A DNA stretch of 64,000 nt, from contig JAQFVV010000001.1 in NCBI GenBank assembly GCA_028023455.1, positions 19,523,611 to 19,587,610 on the forward strand, written 5' to 3'. Source of the stretch: Epiperipatus broadwayi (taxonomy: Eukaryota > Onychophora > Udeonychophora > Euonychophora > Peripatidae). Every line of letters begins with the position of its first letter. Position 1 is the stretch's first letter. Positions 1 to 11,710 of this stretch are shown piece by piece. The notes beneath the pieces were generated by a model. That model ran no database searches. It worked only from the letters and a program-made list of their open reading frames with translations, and was not told the origin of the DNA. The position numbers and the translations under genes are program-made.

Positions 1-737
1 TAAAATATTTAATTTTTATATTATGAATGCATTCATCTTTATTAGATTATTTAAACATGTTATACGATAGTTAACTTAATGTTTAATACTATTTACTTTT
101 ATGATAGGCAATAATTCTATCCAATTCTATAATATAACTTTTAAAATATTTTAAACTTTGTTATTATTTCAAACAAGCGTGTGTGTGTGAGAATATGTAA
201 TATACAAGTCACATGATTAATAACTTTGACAGACGATTTTCTATCTATTTCTCTGCCCAGATTTATAAAATTGATACACTTATTATATTATATAAAATAA
301 TTATAAAAAATTTGGAAGAACAATTTAGAAAATATAGAATTAAATACAATTCTCACCATCATAAAGTTTATTTTTAAAATTTACAATATTAATTTTTGTT
401 TATTAAATATGATTATAAATTTAAATACTGTATTTATTAACTTATCAGTTTTAAACTATTAAAATCGAATTTATTAAATATACTTTTAATTTTTATAGCT
501 GTGTTATTTAATATGGTCAGCTTTTACAACCATATGAAACAATATTTTAAACTTTACATAACTACTTTTTAAATAATTCACTATAATTTTATATACCATG
601 TATTTTCTTTAGCTTTAAATTGTACTTTAAAAATATAATTGACTTAATACAATTACCATATTAAAAGAACATATTCTAAATTTAAAATTTTTTAGTAATT
701 GACTGTTATGAACTATTACTGACCTATAGAAAAGGGC

Positions 738-740
<3 letters not shown>
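1..740. other. AT-rich intergenic DNA, no gene seen
   Basis: I see no open frame of useful length, no conserved protein motif and no tRNA-like box. There is a short GT run near 180. Nothing more can be supported. Confidence 0.6.
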
Positions 741-770
<30 letters not shown>

Positions 771-775
<5 letters not shown>

Positions 776-793
776 GTAATATTCAATAAGACA

Positions 794-831
<38 letters not shown>

Positions 832-854
832 TGTCTTATTGAATATTACATTAT
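771..854. repeat. Near-perfect 84-bp palindrome with an AT-repeat centre
   Basis: The left arm (about 771-800) is the exact reverse complement of the right arm (about 825-854). Between them lies an AT dinucleotide run that is itself self-complementary, so the whole stretch can fold into one long hairpin. Another (AT)n run (741-774) abuts it on the left. It could be a tiny foldback element or a palindrome made by replication slippage at the AT tract. Confidence 0.85.
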
Positions 855-879
855 TTCAATTACAACATAATAAAACTAA

Positions 880-2035
880 ACAGAGTAATCAATAAAAAAA
901 ATAATATAATTAAATTAGTCAGAATAATTAGAGATTAGATTTTAAAAAATATAAGGTAATTAAAAAATCTACATTTTAGTTTAAAAAAAATAGAAAATAA
1001 AAGATTACAAAAAATAAGGTTGTATGTTATATACTTTTATATAGTTGAATTTTTAGTGAAAGATAATACTGTTTTTAACTAATAGATAAAACTATAATCT
1101 CCAGTTTTTATTTTAAAAAGAAAAGAAAAAAGATATTTAGTTAAGAAGATAATTATAAAGAAAAATGTTAATTAAATGTTATTATGAGTTTATTTAAGGT
1201 TGATTAAAAAAATCACAGATATATATATATATATATATAAAGATGCGCATTTCTTTAATATTTCTTTTGGAAGATAGACTCTAGAGAAGCTAACTTGAAC
1301 TTCACTGGCTAAAAAAGGAAGCATCACTAACTACTTTAAATCTATCTTGAAGATTACATTTGCAATATGAATATATTGCACTAAAATATTTCAACTATCA
1401 ATGTAGGTAGAAATATATTATGACGAACCAGAAAATATTTATTGAAAAAAATTGTAAACTAGAGTAAGAAAGAAAAAATTAAAATATTTATAGAAAAACT
1501 TATAGATGGACATTCTTGTTTTATCCTCAAAATATACAAGTCAATGAAGAAAATCTAAGGCAGAAACTACAGAAACCTCACGAGGAGCTATTGGAAGAAT
1601 TCATGCAAAGAAACCATTTTACTGTTATGCCATGGATGTAAGCTACATAAATTATTTAAAGAATAACATATAGAATAAAAAGGCATAACAATTCATGAGA
1701 AATAGAAAATACATTCATGAAAATGGAATGGGATGAAATAAAGAGTAAAAAAAAAAATCAAAGAAGTAATGGAACAAGATAAAGAACAACAACAACAAAA
1801 AAAGAAAATCAAAGATATCGTAAATAAAATAATGAAAAAATTAAATATTCACAAAAATTGGCCAGGATAAAAATCAAGTAAAAAAAAAAAATATTAAAAA
1901 AAATAGAAGAAATTAAAAAAGAAATTAAGGACACCAAAAAAAAAAAAAAGTTGACAAAAATGATATAAAAATATAAGGAACAAGATGAGACAAAAAGAAA
2001 GAAATTAAAGAAAACAGAAGAAAAACTAATAAGAT
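880..2035. other. A-rich non-coding stretch, probably old repeat debris
   Basis: It contains an (AT)n run near 1220-1238. From about 1690 to 2030 it is strongly A/G-rich on the + strand and would read as Lys/Glu/Asn-rich peptide, but every frame is stopped often. A similar Glu/Lys/Gln-rich, interrupted reading occurs at 38390-38640. Both may be decayed coiled-coil 5' regions of retroelements; I cannot show it. Confidence 0.35.
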
Positions 2036-2720
2036 ATTAGTTGTGATTATGCTTTGGATTTGTAAATTTTAAGACATTTAGATTTTGTAAGCAATTTCTT
2101 CAGTGATATATCTTTGAAACATCAAATAGAGATCTAGATTATTGTCATATTACACAAAATATTTATCAAATGCTTCAATAAGTAGATTATATAGTCATAT
2201 TAAATTAATTAAAATTGAGAAAAGTGTACAACAGAATGATTCCATATCACCAAAAGTTTTACAAAAAATATTTTGTGTATTAAAAAAGCCAGGGAAGAAA
2301 AGCAAATGGAAATCATTTAACTTAAATTGCTTTTGCAGATTATGTGGTTGTTTTTATAAATAATATTTTATAACTGTTATAAATCTTGTAAAAATTATCA
2401 GATGAAAGTTAGAAAGTAGAATTAAAATTAAAAACAAAGAAAGATTAAATGGATTTTCTCATAATAAAAAAATAAAGATTGGTAATCATGAACTATAACA
2501 AATTAACAAATATAAATATCATGGTCAGATTATCAATACAGATGGAAACAATAATCATAAAACTAAATTTGTATAGAATTCTTTTGGTAGAAATAATTTG
2601 ATATTAAAATTAATTATGTCTTCTATTTGAAAAGGAAGATTATTAATATACATATTTTACCAGTTCTTACTTATGGATTTCACATTTGAATTTTACAATG
2701 TATTAAAGAGATAAAATAAT
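2035..2720 (+). pseudogene. Decayed RTE-type LINE relic (RT palm to C-terminal region)
   Basis: This stretch aligns by eye with the near-intact LINE at 13886-16874. The block around 2039-2170 matches the region encoding the first catalytic Asp of the reverse transcriptase (LINE about 15796-15920). The blocks at 2225-2350 match the Gln-Gly-Asp region and the Ala-Asp-Asp region. The blocks at 2500-2690 match the thumb and C-terminal part, including a shared 'ttttaccagttcttacttat'. Stops, deletions and frameshifts run throughout, so it is a dead, much older copy of the same family. The first ~630 codons of the element are not recognisable upstream. Confidence 0.8.
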
Positions 2721-2909
2721 TTAATACTTTTCTTGAGAAATTGCCTGAGATTTATTATACGTTTATGAAATAATGAAATATTTCAGTCTATTTTTCTTAA
2801 ATTGGCAATTATTATTATTTGTCTATAAGCATGCACATTATTATTATCATTTGCATGAAGGTTAGTGCTTATGATATATTAGATGTGATAATGTGTTGAA
2901 CTAGTTCCA

Positions 2910-4065
2910 TCTACTATTTGAACTTTATTTAAACTTTTCAAATACAAACAACTGTTTGTCATAATATACAAATAGGCAACACAGATTAGCAGAGACACAA
3001 TAGTTTGAGTGATATTATTCTTTGCTCTTTTTCAGATGTTGCTGGTTTGTCTGTGACAATACTAATATAAGTCTCCAATTTATATCTTTAGATTATTGAA
3101 TATCAAAATTTTAAGGCAATGCTCTAACCAACTAACCTGTTCTGTCAAAGGCAATAGTCAGTAGAAATTTAATATACTTATCTATGAGTGCTGATTCAAA
3201 TCATCCTATTTTCTTCATTTTTGATATTTGTAATACTTTTTTTTCTAAGAGCAAGGTATTAATTAGAAGCTTCTAGATATTATGTATTGTTACACTGCAT
3301 TGGCTTATAGGATTATTTGCCACTATCATATGATTAAGCTTTTTTGAATTTTTTTCTTTGCATCTTTTCCTCTCTATTCAATAATTTTTATTTCTCCAAA
3401 CAAACATACATTCATTAGTATGTACATGGTCCCTAATATAGAGACATCTGTTTTTCTTTTCTAACTATTAATTTGTGTTCTTTCAATCACTTCAACAGGA
3501 CAACTGATTTTATGAATATACTTCCTTTCACATTTACATAATATTCCATAGATTCAGTTTTTGTTTTTCAGCATTTCAAGTTTAGGCTTTGTAGAATTTA
3601 GAATTACTTGAAGTGTTGTATGACTTTGGAAAAAGGGGGTTCTAATGTTTTAGTGATTGTAATTTTTTCTTAATTTTTATAGAATTCCTGGTACATATGG
3701 ATACATTACAATATGAATAATTGTTTTTCCTTTAGGTGTCTCTTTTCTTTGTCTATTAAACATTTTCTTGATGACAGCTGATGGATAACCACTATTCATG
3801 AGAGTTCGTTCTATGTAAGATCTTTTCATTTTTCAAGTCACATTCCTTTGCTCTCTTCCATAATAATAGTATAATTTTATGTTTTGTGCTTCTGTTATAT
3901 TGGATGTATATGCTAAGTACTTATCAGTGGGTGGTGACTTGCCATAAACTATTGTTTTGATATTGCAATGAGGAAGACTTGTCTCAAGAATATCTAAAAA
4001 TGCCAATTTTTCTCATTCTGATTCTGATTCCATTGTGAATTGAAGGAGATTTGTTTTTAATGTAT
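2910..4065 (-). pseudogene. Penelope-like element, 3' half (RT thumb and GIY-YIG endonuclease), broken
   Basis: Read on the minus strand from about 4065 downward, one frame gives a Glu-rich start followed by LAFLDILET, TIVYGKSPPTDKYLAYTSN and then SYIERTLMNSGYPSA. This matches the stretch after the RT palm in Penelope-like proteins, the 'lafLDv..vYrKpT.TdkYL..SnH' block. Further on (about 3530-3420) comes a Cys-rich start of the C-terminal GIY-YIG endonuclease (CKCERKYIHKISCPVE). Several stops and frameshifts interrupt it. It is the left arm of an inverted pair with 4135-5040. The 3' tail below 3200 carries a tRNA-like A-box remnant. Confidence 0.8.
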
Positions 4066-4134
4066 GTCCAATCATGACAGAAAAAACAAAACATAGAATG
4101 ATACTATCACTATGGAATACAGCAAAGGGAGTTT

Positions 4135-5040
4135 TTCAGAAACCAGTGATTTGGAAAAATGAAAAGATTTACATAGAAAAATTCTTATGGCAAATGGTTA
4201 TTTGTCAGCTTTCATAAAGAAAACCCTTTAATAAACAATGAAAAGAGACACCAAAATGAAAAACAATTATTAGTACTATAGTGTTCCCAAATATACCAGG
4301 AATGGCAGACAAATTAAAGAAAATCTACAATTAGTATAACATTAGAACAGTTTTTTAAACCATACCACACTTCAAAGAAATTTAACTACTACAAAGCCCA
4401 AACTTGAAATGCTGAAAAACCAACATTTCATCTAAGAAATACCATGTGAATGTGCAAGAAAGTATATTTGTAAGACCAGTTGCCCTGTTGAACAATGCCT
4501 GAAAGAATACAAATTAATAGTTAGAAGAGAAAAAAACAGATGTGTCTATAGTAGCAAAACATATATGAATTAATGAATATATGTTTGATTAGGAAATTAC
4601 AAAATTATTGGATAGAGAAGAAAAGATGCAAAGAAGGGGAAAAAGCTGATCATATAATAATGGCAAATAATTCTATAATCAATGCAGTGTGACAATATAT
4701 TATGTCTAGAAGCCTTTAATTAATCTTGATCTTAGAAAAAAGTATTAAAAATAAATAAAAATGAACGAATCAGGAGGGTTTGAACCAACACTCATTGATA
4801 AGTATATAAAGTTTCTACTTATTGTTGCTTTTGATGGAATAGTTCAGTTGATTAGAGCTTTGCCTTAAAATCCAAATTAAAGATTCTAAGTGTGTGAGTT
4901 CAACTCCTACGGTAGTATGACCAGCAGCAACACTTGAAGAAAGCATTGTGTATCTATTAATCTGTTTTGTCTATTTGTGTGTTATTACTAATATTTTTTT
5001 GCATTTGGAAAAGTTTAAATAAAGTTTAAAATGTTCTAAA
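4135..5040 (+). pseudogene. Penelope-like element, 3' half, broken (right arm of inverted pair)
   Basis: The translation in mixed frames gives KMKRFT..NSYGKWL, then a Cys-containing block with CECARKYICKTSCPVEQCLKEYKLIVRREKN (4440-4530), a Val/Ser-Lys-His-Ile-Tyr stretch, and MANNSIINAV near 4660. This is the order of the Penelope-like C-terminal GIY-YIG nuclease: Cys pair, a Tyr-Ile-x-Lys/Glu-Thr core, Arg-Leu-Lys-Glu, then a His-containing block. Frameshifts and stops break it repeatedly. It mirrors 2910-4065 in inverted orientation, with the symmetry centre near 4066-4134. The non-coding 3' tail (4730-5040) contains the tRNA-like boxes listed separately. Confidence 0.8.
4841..4907 (+). repeat. 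tRNA-like A and B boxes in the tail of a Penelope-like copy
   Basis: An A-box-like stretch (GTTCAGTTGATTAGAGC, 4842-4858) is followed about 40 bases later by a B-box-like GAGTTCAACTCC (4896-4907). The spacing suits an RNA polymerase III internal promoter of a tRNA-derived SINE. No cloverleaf acceptor stem is evident, so this is not a functional tRNA gene. The other inverted arm keeps the A-box counterpart on the minus strand (3121-3138). Confidence 0.5.
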
Positions 5041-5049
5041 CATTCAACA

Positions 5050-6375
5050 TTTAATAGTCCAACATATTATCAAGTCATTATTATCATTTTATTTTATTTT
5101 TTCTCACCCTGAATAAAGATATATTAGAATTTTTTTATACCATATTATATTCTATGTTTTATATTTTACAATTAAACTTTGCATTAAATCTAAGAAATTC
5201 AGACAATCACCTTAATATTTTTAATAAAAAAATTGTAAACTTATGGTCACTATTAAATCTTCAAATGCCTAAGATTATGAATATTGTATTTGTTGCTTCG
5301 ATGGCTTCTAGTCAATATGAATGTGGCCATTTGTGTTTTATATTAAAACAAATTGTCTAGAATAAATATCTTTTGCAATCTGTTCCTTTAAGTATTAAAA
5401 TTAGTTTATAGTCATATTTAAATCAGTTTTGAATATTAGTATTTGTTACATTTTTCAATTTTGTCGCAAATCTCCATGATTAATTTATATGACGAACAAA
5501 TTTGGTCGAATATTTCAGATTTTTTATTCATGTTTTTTTTTTTTTTAAGTAAAGTCAAATTCTTATGATTATAAAAAAAACTTTTTTTATTATTAATTTA
5601 GATATTTTTTTTCCATAGCTTAATCTCAACATTGAAACGTCGAAACATATTTTTCTTTAAAAAAGTGAATAATTTTTAAGTTTGAATTTTGAATAGTGTT
5701 TAAAACAATCCAAGCGACCTTCCCCTCTTCATATTTTTAAATAAATAAATATCGTTTTTTTTTTTCTCTTTTCAGATTTTAAGCTCCACGTCTGTTTATA
5801 TAATAAATCTTTTTTATTGATTGAAATTAAAGCTAGTTGGAAAATTGCATTATTTTCATTTCATCTGTGACTGAAAAATATATACTTATTCAAAATAGCA
5901 ACGCATTTCTTTACACAGATTTTTTTTTTAGATTGCATTCTGATATATATATAAATAAGTTTCAGTAAAACTTAAAACATTTAATATAATATCAATTGAA
6001 ATAAAGGAGTAATATTAATTAATTATTATTTAATGATTTAAATAACTTTTTAAGATTGTTTACGTAATTTTAAATATTAAAAGTATTATGGCATGGGAAA
6101 ACTATTATTATTAACAATGCCATTCCAGGTTTGGTGCAATAGTAAAATAACAGACTCTGAAGATTAATATCCAGGATTACACCCAGACCTCTTACTTCCG
6201 GCGCTTGAACGTCTTATAAACTTTCGAGTAGTAAAGTCATTCGATTATTTATTGTTGTATTATGATCAAGCATCATTTGATACCATTTGCTAAATTACTT
6301 CAATTTGTCTTTGGAAAAGAGAAGTTAAACTACACACAAGATGCATATACTAAAAATGTTTTTTTCTTTTTAAAA
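5050..6375. other. AT-rich intergenic DNA, no gene seen
   Basis: Open frames here are short and carry no motif. Homopolymer T tracts occur near 5531 and 5756. A somewhat GC-richer patch at 6120-6240 could be part of an old SINE, but I cannot match clear A and B boxes. Confidence 0.5.
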
Positions 6376-6380
6376 AAAAA

Positions 6381-6406
6381 TATTATTATTATTATTGTTG
6401 TTGTTG

Positions 6407-6450
<44 letters not shown>

Positions 6451-6466
6451 GTTGTTGTTGTTGTTG

Positions 6467-6517
<51 letters not shown>
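6381..6517. repeat. Compound (TTA)n/(TTG)n trinucleotide microsatellite
   Basis: About 137 bases of TTA units alternate with blocks of TTG units. Open frames on both strands across it encode only homopolymeric Ile/Val or Ile/Thr runs and are artefacts of the repeat. Confidence 0.95.
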
Positions 6518-6519
<2 letters not shown>

Positions 6520-7056
6520 AAATCATAGCTCAGTATAAAACAGCAAGCTCGTCTATACTTCCCAAAGGATTCATACCCAATGTTCACATTACAATCCAGA
6601 AAACATTTTGTTTTATTTTAATAAACGACTATTCTAAGATGGAAAAAAAACAAAAAGAAACACATGTTCAAATTTTGTTAAAATTATTGGATCAAAGAGC
6701 AAGAAGAGAAGATGGATAATATATAGTTTATTGCAATATTTGAATAAAAACTATTGAAATAAAAAAAAATATCTAAAAAATGACAAGTTTGGAATGAAGC
6801 AGTGCCTTATTTTGAAATTTTTCTATCGGACGATTATAACTACTCCCCCCCCCCCATGGCTATTCTAGTTTTTTAATTTTAAATTTAAATTCTACACCTA
6901 ATAACTTTAAAAAAAATATGATACTTTAAATAAAATATAAATTTTAAAATTAATTATAAGTTTAAAAACATCAAGAAGAAATTTATTTTTATACGTGAAT
7001 GTATAATTAAAGTATTTATTAAGTGAAAACACACATAGATACAATTTCCGACAATA

Positions 7057-7520
7057 ATGGCTGCTTTTTAGTTGCTCATCAAGTAGTAAAGTTTTAAAAA
7101 AGAAAGAAATCTCAAGCCCTTTCCTAGCATCTGTAAGATTTTTTAATACCACCAAAAGTTTGTCTCATATCATAAAACTAACAAGGCTCAGAGCTGTAGA
7201 CAATAGTGCTCTAGATAAGGAAGCAATGGCTGACAGAAAAACACCAATATGCATTCATGTATATAAAAAAGCTGGAATTGGAACAATTGGAGATAAAGTT
7301 ATGGTTGCTATTAAAGGACAGAAGAAACATGGTGGTTTAGTAGGCTACAAAAAGAAACAACCTGCATTTCTTTCTCGGTTGGACAGTAACAATCTTCCTT
7401 CTTATAAATGACAATGGAACACCTCTTGGAAACAGAATGTGTGTGCTAATATCATTAGCAATTAGAGGAATTCCAGGGGACATTTCTAAAATTTTAGCAA
7501 TTGTTACTAAATTTGTCTAA
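7057..7520 (+). pseudogene. MRPL14: MRPL14 processed pseudogene (mitochondrial ribosomal protein L14/uL14m)
   Basis: Without introns the + strand encodes a protein of the uL14m family, a component of the large mitochondrial ribosomal subunit. Starting at 7160, the visible core reads LTRLRAVDNSAL, then PICIHVYKKAGIGTIGDKVMVAIKGQKKHGG, then a RLDSNN box, as in animal MRPL14. A +1 frameshift just after the DSNN box (about 7389) moves the rest into another frame: LLINDNGTPLGNRM and a final ISKILAIVTKFV ending at TAA 7518-7520. Upstream of 7160 the frame stays open and resembles the mitochondrial presequence (RFFNTTKSLSHIIK). The probable original ATG (7057) is separated from it by one extra T in the T-run near 7065. 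AATAAA-like signals lie at 7540-7580. Lack of introns plus two frameshifts indicate a retrocopy; no clean poly(A) or target duplication was found. Confidence 0.85.
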
Positions 7521-7599
7521 AATTCTGTACAGAAAGAAAATAAATTACATATTATGTATTATTGCTGAAAGAAAAATAAAATTTTTTTATAACTTCAAC

Positions 7600-8425
7600 C
7601 CTTTTGAAAAAAAATACAATTTGCTCTAAATTAAATTAAATTAGTGCATATCCTAGCCAGAAAATCATGTAACATTAATTATTGCTCAACCCTACCTGTA
7701 TAAAACTATGCTCAAATTATCAGTAAAAAAAAAAAAATCTCTTTTAATACAGTAGTCCGAATAATATTTATGAATTTATTTGTAATTATTAAGACATAAA
7801 AATTTTTGAGTAAGTTTTCAACTTAAAAAATTAAATAAAAACATGTTTTTTTGGGTTTTAACATTAAAAAAAAAAAGAATATTAATCAGAATATAAATCA
7901 GGAAGTTAATACGTTTAGTTCAATAAAGCTTTTAGCAAGGGATAAATTAACAGACATTAAGAAATATTGTTTTATTTTTTAAAAAATAATATTATCATGT
8001 ATTTTGATTTTAAAAATTGCATTAAATTCTATTTTTTCTATTTTCTGTTTGAAGATAGGAAAATACATTCAAAATGTTACTATTATTTCTGAAATAACAC
8101 TTCCATATTAAATTTGTTTAACTGATTTAAAGAATTTTCAATTTTTGGGTCTGAAACAAAATGACTCTTTCTATAAACGAATGTGACCTCATTAGTAAAA
8201 AGTACTGATTGGACATCCATCAGATATTAGCAGCTGGTGTTCATTGATTACTTATAATTAGATAATTTTATATTAGAGTTATATAGATCAGTATATTGCT
8301 GTTAGTGAAAACACTAAAATAGTAATATATATATATATGCAGTGAAGAAATAAAAGACATCAAAGTAAAAATGAAATACATTATTGAATAAGTTTTTGAT
8401 GATAGAAGTAAATTGCATTGATAAT
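7600..8425. other. AT-rich intergenic DNA, no gene seen
   Basis: Only short open frames, A/T runs and a small (AT)n tract at 8325-8338 are present. Confidence 0.5.
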
Positions 8426-8428
8426 AAT

Positions 8429-8500
8429 AAAAACAATAACAACAACAACAACAATGGTAATAATAATAATGATAATAATAGTGATGGTGATGATGATGAC

Positions 8501-8590
<90 letters not shown>
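8429..8590. repeat. (AAT)n microsatellite, likely the 3' tail of a minus-strand LINE
   Basis: Imperfect AAC/AAT/GAT triplets pass into about 90 bases of pure AAT. On the minus strand this is an (ATT)n tract lying directly downstream of LINE coding remains (9200-8760). Simple-repeat 3' tails are typical of several LINE clades, so the tract is probably the LINE tail. Poly-Asn and poly-Ile open frames across it are artefacts. Confidence 0.8.
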
Positions 8591-8591
<1 letters not shown>

Positions 8592-8599
8592 CTTTTATT

Positions 8600-9205
8600 T
8601 AAATGCTAAACAACAGCATATAGCCAATTAAATAAAAGGATAAACACAATTTATATAACAATAATAAAAGTTAGTAACAAAAGCAAAAAAGTATAAAAAA
8701 AATACATATATAAATGAATAAAATAAATGTAAATTAATCAACAATGACATTTGAATTTAGTATTACAAAATTGCTTATAATCTAAAGTAAAACGATTAGT
8801 ATTATTAATAATCTGATTGTATAAAGAAGGTACTCTAAAAAGAAAGAAAATTTAAGAATATTGGAATAACAAGTTTGAATATAATAGATAAAGGCAGACT
8901 GAGTATCATGCTCATAAGAACTAATTGTGATAGTTGAAATTATATCAGATAGAATAAATTGTTGATTAATGATTATAAAGATATTTAAGATCTCCATATT
9001 TTCATCTAGATGAAAGATGAAAAACGACTTTATTTTCCAGAGAAATATATTTGGAGAACTTATTAGATGCTGATTGTAATAAATTACATCCTGGTTTAGA
9101 ATTAGGATTCCAAATTATTGAACAATATTCCTTGATGAGAAGAAACAATGACAAACATAATTTCGATTTTGTATCATAAATGATAACCATGCCTAATGAT
9201 GGCAC
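8600..9205 (-). pseudogene. Non-LTR retrotransposon C-terminal fragment
   Basis: On the minus strand, 9205-9002 gives a frame with LIKEYCSIIWNPNSKPGCNLLQSASNKFSKYI. This matches the 'leY.s.iWnP.....l...Q.rf.r' block found after the RT domain of Jockey/CR1/L2-like LINEs. Lower down (about 8870-8770), across a frameshift, comes a Val-Pro-Ser-Leu-Tyr-Asn block with NTNRFTLDYKQF, equivalent to the usual 'R....WN.LP......s...FK' C-terminus. The (ATT)n tail at 8429-8590 follows. Frameshifts show it is dead. Confidence 0.7.
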
Positions 9206-9389
9206 CCATACTTTTATAAATTATTCCAACAATCATCATCATTATCATAGCAACAACAAAAATTGAATTCATTTGCTTAAGGGAAAAATAATAGCTTATA
9301 GCAATTTCAGTTTGCACATAAAAATAGAATACATACAGTGCTTTTTGTGTAATAAAGAAAGTAAAAAACAAAAAGAAATACATCTAAGT

Positions 9390-10450
9390 AAAATAAATGT
9401 AAACTAATCAATAATAATAATAATAATTCATTTTATTTGTAAATAAGCAATTCAAAACAAGAAATTACAAAATTGATATGTGACAGTAAAAAAACATCAA
9501 TATACATATATTGTATTAACAAGTATTATAACAATATTTACATCAACATACTCAGTAGAATATCACTTTCATTTTTTCTTTAATGCATTCAAGGAAATCT
9601 AAAGACTTTGTTTTAAATTTTGAAACATTTGCAGCATTTTGATGGTGCTAATATTGTTTCAGCTTTTCTTCACTATTTTGTAGTAATCTATAATTTTAGT
9701 TCACCAGTATACATTTTTTTGTGTGTAGAAATCAAAAATAAAATTATTAGTTAAAAAAAGTTGGATGATGTCAGTACCATACAGACCTCATACAAATGTT
9801 ATATAAATTTGCATTTCAATTCAAGCTAACAATGTCCTGATTAGTTGTATCATAATACAAAGAAGTTGACAGCATCACTAATTGATAGATTGTTTGATCA
9901 CAGGTTTTTCTCAGCATGAAATTTATCATCTTAATATTCAAGAAAAAATTGTCATTTTCAGACATTTGTTTACATTTTTAAGTTCATTTATACACCATAT
10001 TGATATAAAATAGATAAAAGTGCACTTAAAAGAGAACCCTGAGGAATAGAATTAGAAAGAATGAAAGACTCCGTTAATTTACCATTTAAAGCTATAACAA
10101 TTTTCCTATTATAAACTAGATTAGAAATTATGTTGATTATCCCAGGATTAATATCCATGTCATCAAGCAACTGAACCATGTGTGGAATCCTGACAGAATC
10201 AAATACAGCAGCAATATCCAACTGGACAACAATAGGTTTCGATTTTCTATTCCTTCCGATATGTTCAATAATTAATTTGAAAAGGCTAATTGCTTCTAAC
10301 ATTGAAACCTCTTTTTTTGCAAATTGACAGCTAGATATTTGTAACAGAATCTGATTGAAATTGGCCACAGATTTCCAAGAGGGAAATGTATAATTTCCTT
10401 CTTGAGAAATGGTACCATGGCAATGGGATATAGACCATCAATTAACCGTG
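9390..10450 (-). pseudogene. Non-LTR retrotransposon RT fragment
   Basis: The open stretch 10368-9988 (126 codons) encodes an RT palm piece. It contains VVQLDIAAVFDSV (catalytic Asp motif A with Ala-Val-Phe-Asp), then a long block to NSIPQGSLLSALL (motif B, Pro-Gln-Gly). It stops just where the Tyr/Phe-x-Asp-Asp box would follow; that box is not seen. Sequence above 10368 to about 10450 still looks RT-like but is frameshifted. At 9400-9428 a second (AAT)n run with flanks resembling 8690-8740 looks like another 3' end of the same family, so two copies may be stacked here. Confidence 0.65.
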
Positions 10451-10459
10451 AACCTGCAA

Positions 10460-11005
10460 CAAGATAATTAATCATATTACAGATAATTGGTATAGAAAAG
10501 GCTTCAAGATGCTTTAGTATAAATTAGTAACAATTTTATTATTTTTTCAACAATTGTCATAGCTTTTAACCTCATTTATGGAAAACAAAAAATATATCGA
10601 TACTTTAATAACATTGTATAATGAATAATTTCAAGAAAAAGTAAATTTTATTAAATGACATTTTTGGAACAATGAATTTTATAAACATTTAGAATTTCCA
10701 AATTTGATAGATAAAATGACATTTAGTAAATAAAAAAAACCCTCCTGAATAATTAATGCCAATCAATTTGAATATATCCTGTTCTAAAATTATAACAAAT
10801 ATAATAACTGTCTCACTAAAATTGGGATTTAATTTTTGTATTAACACCATAACTCTTATTTTTGTTTAGAGTTATGCAATTATATATATAAGTATAATAA
10901 TAATAAATAATTTTCTGCTTTGCTCAAAAATACTGAAATTATGAATATCGAATGAAATAACTTTATATTATTTTTACATACGTTTATTTTAAAACCCTAC
11001 AATTG
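10460..11005. other. AT-rich intergenic DNA, no gene seen
   Basis: Nothing recognisable; this is the left flank of the gypsy element. Confidence 0.5.
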
Positions 11006-11125
11006 TAGCTGCTGTGTCCCAGCTTTCGTCGAGTGATCAGCAATGTTAACTTAGTTTAGTAAACAGAGACCAGGTGTGTAATATAATAGTTTAATATATA
11101 ATAGGTTAATACACATAAAATAGCT

Positions 11126-11156
<31 letters not shown>

Positions 11157-11243
11157 GACTATAGATGGCGTTATACCAAAAACAAAAACACCTTCAAGCG
11201 TTTTTTTACATAAACATCAGAGCGAGTATTTCACTATCTCTAA

Positions 11244-11309
11244 CTTAATTTCCACCTTCATATCATGATTTCAAGATATTTGCTATCGTCAGTGAAGGAC
11301 AGGATTAAG
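11244..11309 (-). ncRNA. Hammerhead ribozyme motif A1 (minus strand)
   Basis: Same fold as copies A3-A5. CUGACGA and GAAA boxes are both present, but a change in the stem II 3' strand (...UAUCUU instead of ...UAGCUU) removes one C-G pair, so it may be weaker. Confidence 0.7.
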
Positions 11310-11644
11310 AAACTAGATCTAAAACACATACTCTGAGCGTTTAAGAAACAATTTCCATTCAGCTTGCAAGCATGAATCTTTTAGACACGTAATGTCTTCA
11401 AACTCAGCATAGCATGCCAGATAGCTACATGGGTCTGATATCAGTTCAGCATCACCACATAGTAGAAGCCTCTGCAATATATATCATTGCAAGAAAGACC
11501 TCAAAGTTACATTTATGAAAAACAAAAAACACAAGTTAAAAACTTGCTTACGCTTGTATTTATGACTATAGATGGTGTTATACCAAAAACACCTTCAAGC
11601 GTTTGTTTACATAAATGTCAGAGTGAGTATTTCACTATCTCTAA

Positions 11645-11710
11645 CTTAATTTCCACCTTCATATCATGATTTGAAGCTATTTGCTATCGTCAGTGAAGGA
11701 CAGGATTAAG
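11645..11710 (-). ncRNA. Hammerhead ribozyme motif A2 (minus strand), core mutated
   Basis: Stem I and the CUGACGA box are intact, but the GAAA box reads CAAA. The changed G is an invariant core base, so this copy is probably inactive. Confidence 0.7.

Noticed and set aside
6262-6587. Open frames on both strands with poly-Ile/Val/Thr
   Set aside because: Produced by the TTA/TTG trinucleotide repeat.
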